From Synergistaceae bacterium (GTDB lineage Bacteria; Synergistota; Synergistia; Synergistales; Aminobacteriaceae), in assembly GCA_017475805.1 (NCBI GenBank), contig JAFVEW010000237.1:1-9070 (forward strand): a DNA stretch of 9,070 nt, read 5' to 3'. Below the pieces are notes generated by a model. The model was not told where the DNA came from, ran no database searches, and worked only from the letters and a program-made list of their open reading frames with translations. A program made the translations under genes and the position numbers. Of this stretch, positions 6,003 to 9,070 are shown piece by piece (within the stretch, counting starts at the first letter, position 1; each line of letters opens with the position of its first letter).

Positions 6003-8819
6003 TTACTTGCTCTTTTTGATTAAAGCAAGTACTGCTAAAGCTGCGATACCTGCAAAGCCTGCGTTGCATCCGCCGCCTGAGCCGCCTGTGCTGCCAGGAT
6101 TGTCAGGATCGGGCTGTACGTTGTTCGTAGCTTCGACAACTGCGTATGTTGAGCCTGCTGTAAGCTCTGCTTCGGCGTACGTTGACTTTCCTGAAGTGAT
6201 CGCGTTGTGGTTGACGTCAGTAAGAGTTGCTGCGGTGAATTCACCAGCTGCTGCTACAGAGGCTTCTGCTGTTGTCGGTGTAACTTCAACGAAGAAGACC
6301 TTTGAAGAATATGCGAACGTTCCGGGATAGGCAACATCGACTTTTTCGCCAGCTGTTCCTGCAGGAACGAAGACTTTGTCGCCAACTGTGAAGTTATCGA
6401 AATCCTGTTCTTCAAGAGCTTTCAATGCCTCAGTCTTCTGGGCGTCTGTTGCTGCAGATTCTGTAACTTCTGCGTACTCTTTTGTCGGTTCATCAGGCTG
6501 TGTCGGCTCGTCAGGCTCGCTGCCGTCGAATGATGCTGTCGTGTTCAATCTTGCGACTGCCACTACGTCGTTCTTGCTGCCAACGAACTTAAGGCCTTCG
6601 CCCGCTGTGTTAAAAGCATAAAGAGCTGTGCTGTCTACAATCGTTAAGGCATCGCCATTCGCATTCATTTCGATTGCTCTGCCGAGAGTGGTGAAACTTG
6701 GGAGATCATCGCTGGTAATATCAGCTGATTTCGTGCCGTTCCATGAATAGACTTTCTTAAGATCGCTGGTTAATGCATAGAGCTTGCCGTTGACGTTGTC
6801 GCCCGCGATTGCGCTAACACTAATTCCGGGAAGAACGCTCTTTGTCTGTGAGGCCATGTCGGTTAAAGCGTCTTTAAGATTCTCAAGGGCATCCGCGACT
6901 GCTGCTGCCGATGAATGGCTTCTTGCCTGCGCTTCGGCCGTTGCCGCTGCACTTGCTGCAGACGTTGCAACTGCTGAAATATCGTCGTAGCCGATTGCAG
7001 TATCCTGGGCTTTTATCAAAGCCGTTGTGAGCGTTTCGTCTGCTGTATTACCAAGATTGTTCAAGAGAGCCAAAGCACATTCCGCTTTGTACTGGGCTAA
7101 TTCAACAGCAGCACCAGTCGCAGCAGTCGCCATAGCATCCAAAGCTTCCAAAGAGGCTTCTAAGGCTAACTGTGCTCCTAAGGCCACTTTCACTGTCGTC
7201 TCGAGATCTTCCACTGTCGCATCTGCTGCTGTAACCGCATCCTTCATTAAAGCCTCTTTGCCTTCGGTCGTTTTTGCCTTGACTGCCGTAGCGATAGCTT
7301 CAGCAACTGCAGCTGTCAAAACACCCGTGCCATCTTCCGCAGTATTCCGTAAAGTAACTAATGCAGGGAAACCTGCAAGTGCAAATAGCGGACCTTCTTG
7401 ATTACCAGTAGTATTTGGGTCAGTATCCTCAGCCATTAGACCTTCTAACGCATCTGTAAGGGCTTGCTGCCTAGCCACTATACCCGCTAAAGCAACTTTT
7501 TTGGCATCTGTGCCAGTTGCGGTAAGATAAGCGCTTACAGCCGTGTCCATAGCTGTCGCTGCAGTCACAAGAGCTTGAAGATCATTAGCTACCACAAGGT
7601 TTGACAAACCTTCACCATTATTAGCATCATCCAACTCCACTGTACCACCAGCTAAAGCTGTCCCGGTTACTGTTGTACCTGTCGCCTCTGAGGCTTCATC
7701 GGCCTCCGCTGCAACTGTTGCTGCTGTCAACGTGCCTAACGCACTCGCGTCGGCTATCGCGCCCTTAATGGTCAAAGCCGCTATTGCAAGTTTTGCCAAG
7801 TTTGAAGTTGTTGTTGTGGGGGTGCCATTTCGAGCGGACATCTTTATCAATGCATTCACAAAATCCCTCAGGTCGCCAGCCAAGCTGACAGCGTCCGCGG
7901 CGTCTTTCAAACCTGCATAGTAAGCTGCAAGGGTTGTAACTGCACCAAGAGTCCTAACTCCCGTCTCACCAGCTACATAAAACTTTTCGCCGATAGATCC
8001 AAGGCTCTTAAACTTCTTAATAGGAGAATAGGTTACAACGTCATCCGCCATAGGTGATGTTGTCGCTCCATCATAGAACGAAATTGAGCCGTTTGAATTT
8101 ATTGTCATTGCAGGTGCATAGCCGCCCTTATCTGTCATGGCCACGCTGTTAAGCAACGTTTTCAATGCTTTTGAGTTGGCACCTAATTTCGTACTTGCAG
8201 TTACGCCAGTGAAGGTTGAAAGGACGTTGCCAAGCGCATTCTGTGCCGATTGGCTAAGTTCAACACCGCTTGCACTAAGTGCGTCTAAAGCGTCGCTTAA
8301 TGCTGTAGCTGCGTCTGAGGCATCTGTAGCGGCTGCTACGGGAGCGGCTTGCGGAACAGCAGCAAGAAATCCTGTGCCCTGAGCCGTGAAACCACTTTTA
8401 GCCGTAGCATCATACGCATAAAGTCCTGCTCTTCCTACGACAGCTATAGAAGAATCGCCAGACTGCGTAAATGAAGTAACCTGTCCAACTTTGGCAGCTG
8501 TCTTTTCAGCATTACGAGGGTTGGTATAAACAACATCGCCGCTCGCTTTAACTTTGACATATCCGCCATTGCCGGCAGCTACTGCTGTATCGTAATCTTG
8601 GCTATTCGTGAATAATCTAACGTCAGTGCCTAAACCAGCGGTAGCAATTCCAATATTATCGGTAGAAAGTGTAACGAGTTTACTTTCGTCAACTTTAAGA
8701 ACACCAACTTTGCCATACAAATCTGAATAAACATACGTCTCACCAGCCGCAAAAGCCGCCGACGCAAAAACCATAGTCACTAAGGTTATAGCGACTAATA
8801 AAGCGCTAAATTTTTTCAA
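6003..8819 (-). CDS. Ala-rich secreted surface protein with Synerg-CTERM tail, 938 residues
   Basis: I do not recognise a characterised homologue. Residues 1-24 form a signal peptide ending AFA. Residues about 27-157 (TYVYSDLYGKVGVLKV, AVVGRAGLYAYDA), about 232-292 and about 663-760 (NGKLYALTSDLKKVYSWNG, STALYAFNTAGEGLKFVG) look like beta-propeller-type strands. Ala-rich helical stretches separate them (about 158-229 and 295-660). A Glu/Pro/Asp linker (766-780) leads to a domain at about 788-898 related to the modules of the other surface protein. A Pro/Gly linker then leads to GGGCNAG (915-921), a hydrophobic helix and KKSK. The start is TTG: AAAGGGG (8835-8829) lies 9 bases upstream and a typical MKKF signal peptide begins there. 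A structural or adhesive role at the cell surface is inferred; no enzymatic motif is visible. Confidence 0.87.
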   Translation of the reverse strand: MKKFSALLVAITLVTMVFASAAFAAGETYVYSDLYGKVGVLKVDESKLVTLSTDNIGIATAGLGTDVRLFTNSQDYDTAVAAGNGGYVKVKASGDVVYTNPRNAEKTAAKVGQVTSFTQSGDSSIAVVGRAGLYAYDATAKSGFTAQGTGFLAAVPQAAPVAAATDASDAATALSDALDALSASGVELSQSAQNALGNVLSTFTGVTASTKLGANSKALKTLLNSVAMTDKGGYAPAMTINSNGSISFYDGATTSPMADDVVTYSPIKKFKSLGSIGEKFYVAGETGVRTLGAVTTLAAYYAGLKDAADAVSLAGDLRDFVNALIKMSARNGTPTTTTSNLAKLAIAALTIKGAIADASALGTLTAATVAAEADEASEATGTTVTGTALAGGTVELDDANNGEGLSNLVVANDLQALVTAATAMDTAVSAYLTATGTDAKKVALAGIVARQQALTDALEGLMAEDTDPNTTGNQEGPLFALAGFPALVTLRNTAEDGTGVLTAAVAEAIATAVKAKTTEGKEALMKDAVTAADATVEDLETTVKVALGAQLALEASLEALDAMATAATGAAVELAQYKAECALALLNNLGNTADETLTTALIKAQDTAIGYDDISAVATSAASAAATAEAQARSHSSAAAVADALENLKDALTDMASQTKSVLPGISVSAIAGDNVNGKLYALTSDLKKVYSWNGTKSADITSDDLPSFTTLGRAIEMNANGDALTIVDSTALYAFNTAGEGLKFVGSKNDVVAVARLNTTASFDGSEPDEPTQPDEPTKEYAEVTESAATDAQKTEALKALEEQDFDNFTVGDKVFVPAGTAGEKVDVAYPGTFAYSSKVFFVEVTPTTAEASVAAAGEFTAATLTDVNHNAITSGKSTYAEAELTAGSTYAVVEATNNVQPDPDNPGSTGGSGGGCNAGFAGIAALAVLALIKKSK
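6006..6077 (-). other. Synerg-CTERM sorting tail (encoded), canonical form
   Basis: The last 24 codons encode GGGCNAGFAGIAALAVLALI followed by KKSK. Gly-rich run, Cys (codon 6068-6066), Asn-Ala-Gly, a short Ala/Leu/Ile helix and a basic end are the features of the Synerg-CTERM family of sorting signals described for Synergistetes. This is the strongest taxonomic clue in the window. Processing near the Cys followed by surface anchoring is inferred from related tripartite C-terminal signals. Confidence 0.85.
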
Positions 8820-8835
8820 AATTAAAAACCCCTTT

Positions 8836-8854
8836 CAAGAAATTTTTTTTCTTG
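8836..8854 (-). promoter_or_regulatory. Leader hairpin directly upstream of the surface-protein ribosome binding site
   Basis: CAAGAAA and TTTCTTG form a perfect 7-bp stem with a 5-nt A loop at the predicted very 5' end of the mRNA. It ends one base before the ribosome binding site AAAGGGG. A hairpin here could protect the messenger from 5' decay. It does not cover the ribosome binding site as drawn. Confidence 0.4.
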
Positions 8855-8882
8855 TTTATATATAAAGAAATCCCTCTGTCCA
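8855..8882 (-). promoter_or_regulatory. Probable promoter of the 938-residue surface protein gene
   Basis: On the - strand TGGACA (8882-8877), one base from consensus, lies 16 bp before TATAAA (8860-8855). The predicted transcript starts about 30 bases before the TTG start codon and begins with the hairpin at 8836-8854. Confidence 0.55.
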
Positions 8883-8917
8883 TGTTATTGCAGGGGCGGC
8901 ATCCCCATGACGAACAG

Positions 8918-8940
8918 AAGGATTGATTTATATCATCCTT
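8918..8940. repeat. Inverted repeat between divergent promoters
   Basis: AAGGATTGAT (8918-8927) and ATCATCCTT (8932-8940) pair along their whole length apart from one extra T, around a 4-bp centre. It sits midway between the - strand promoter at 8855-8882 and the + strand promoter candidate at 8951-8978. That position suits an operator acting on one or both. Confidence 0.35.
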
Positions 8941-8950
8941 TGAAAAGTCT

Positions 8951-8978
8951 TTTACTGGAAAAATATTTGTGATATACT
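8951..8978 (+). promoter_or_regulatory. Candidate divergent promoter reading out of the window
   Basis: An extended -10, TGATATACT (8970-8978), lies 16 bp after TTTACT (8951-8956, four of six consensus bases). A transcript starting near 8985 would run through 8985-9070, where I see no start codon with a ribosome binding site. That stretch contains a tandem repeat of GCTGTAA (two copies plus GCTG, 9028-9045) and a TATAAT at the very edge (9065-9070). It may be a leader, a small RNA or simply an upstream region of the next gene. Confidence 0.35.
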
Positions 8979-9070
8979 TGCGGGTTAGGCTCTGATAATA
9001 AGGGCTTGCGAATAGCGCATAAGTGTGGCTGTAAGCTGTAAGCTGATTATACCGAGTTTCATCTTATAAT

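Noticed and set aside
6007..8382. Several open frames of 60-125 codons on the + strand opposite the 938-residue gene
   Set aside because: They are antisense shadows of an Ala-rich, GC-richer gene. Their sequences are low-complexity Ala/Ser/Val runs with no recognisable domains.
8985..9070. tRNA, tmRNA, RNase P RNA, SRP RNA or a common riboswitch at the right edge
   Set aside because: None of the conserved cores of these RNAs is recognisable in the part inside the window.

Overview
The window most likely comes from a member of the Synergistetes (Synergistota). The main evidence is that two unrelated long surface-type proteins both end in a Gly-rich stretch with one Cys, a short hydrophobic helix and a basic tail. 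This is the Synerg-CTERM type of sorting signal, which is best known from that phylum. An amino-acid ABC transporter fits the amino-acid-fermenting life of these diderm anaerobes. No rRNA or tRNA is present to confirm the taxonomy.

Layout. (1) 1-2436, + strand: the 3' part of a large gene for a repetitive secreted protein. It carries Ig-like repeats alternating with a second module and ends in a Synerg-CTERM tail. The gene is open at the left edge. (2) 2459-2494: a bidirectional terminator between convergent genes. (3) 4898-2516, - strand: a compact three-gene operon for a polar amino-acid ABC transporter, in the order substrate-binding protein, permease, ATPase. (4) 5540-5085, - strand: a small heat shock protein (Hsp20) with its own promoter, an operator-like dyad and a terminator. 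(5) 5541-6002: about 460 bp without a gene, holding two terminator-like hairpins with matching tails and degenerate purine-rich repeats. (6) 8819-6003, - strand: a 938-residue Ala-rich secreted protein with a Synerg-CTERM tail and a TTG start. (7) 8820-9070: a control region with a promoter for the 938-residue gene and a probable divergent + strand promoter reading out of the window.

The most striking observation is that the substrate-binding protein is circularly permuted. After the signal peptide comes the half that normally forms the second part of a GlnH/HisJ-type binding protein. A linker follows, and then the half that is normally N-terminal. Both halves keep their ligand-binding motifs in one uninterrupted frame, and the gene sits in an intact operon, so it looks like a working rearranged protein and not debris.

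The second notable point is a domain of about 100 residues that I can align by eye between the two otherwise different Synerg-CTERM proteins. In both it lies directly before the sorting tail, and the first protein has a second internal copy.

The genes fall into functional groups: surface display (first and last gene), amino-acid uptake (the ABC operon) and protein-folding stress (Hsp20). I see no sign that they form one system, and no transposase, phage gene or CRISPR array is present.
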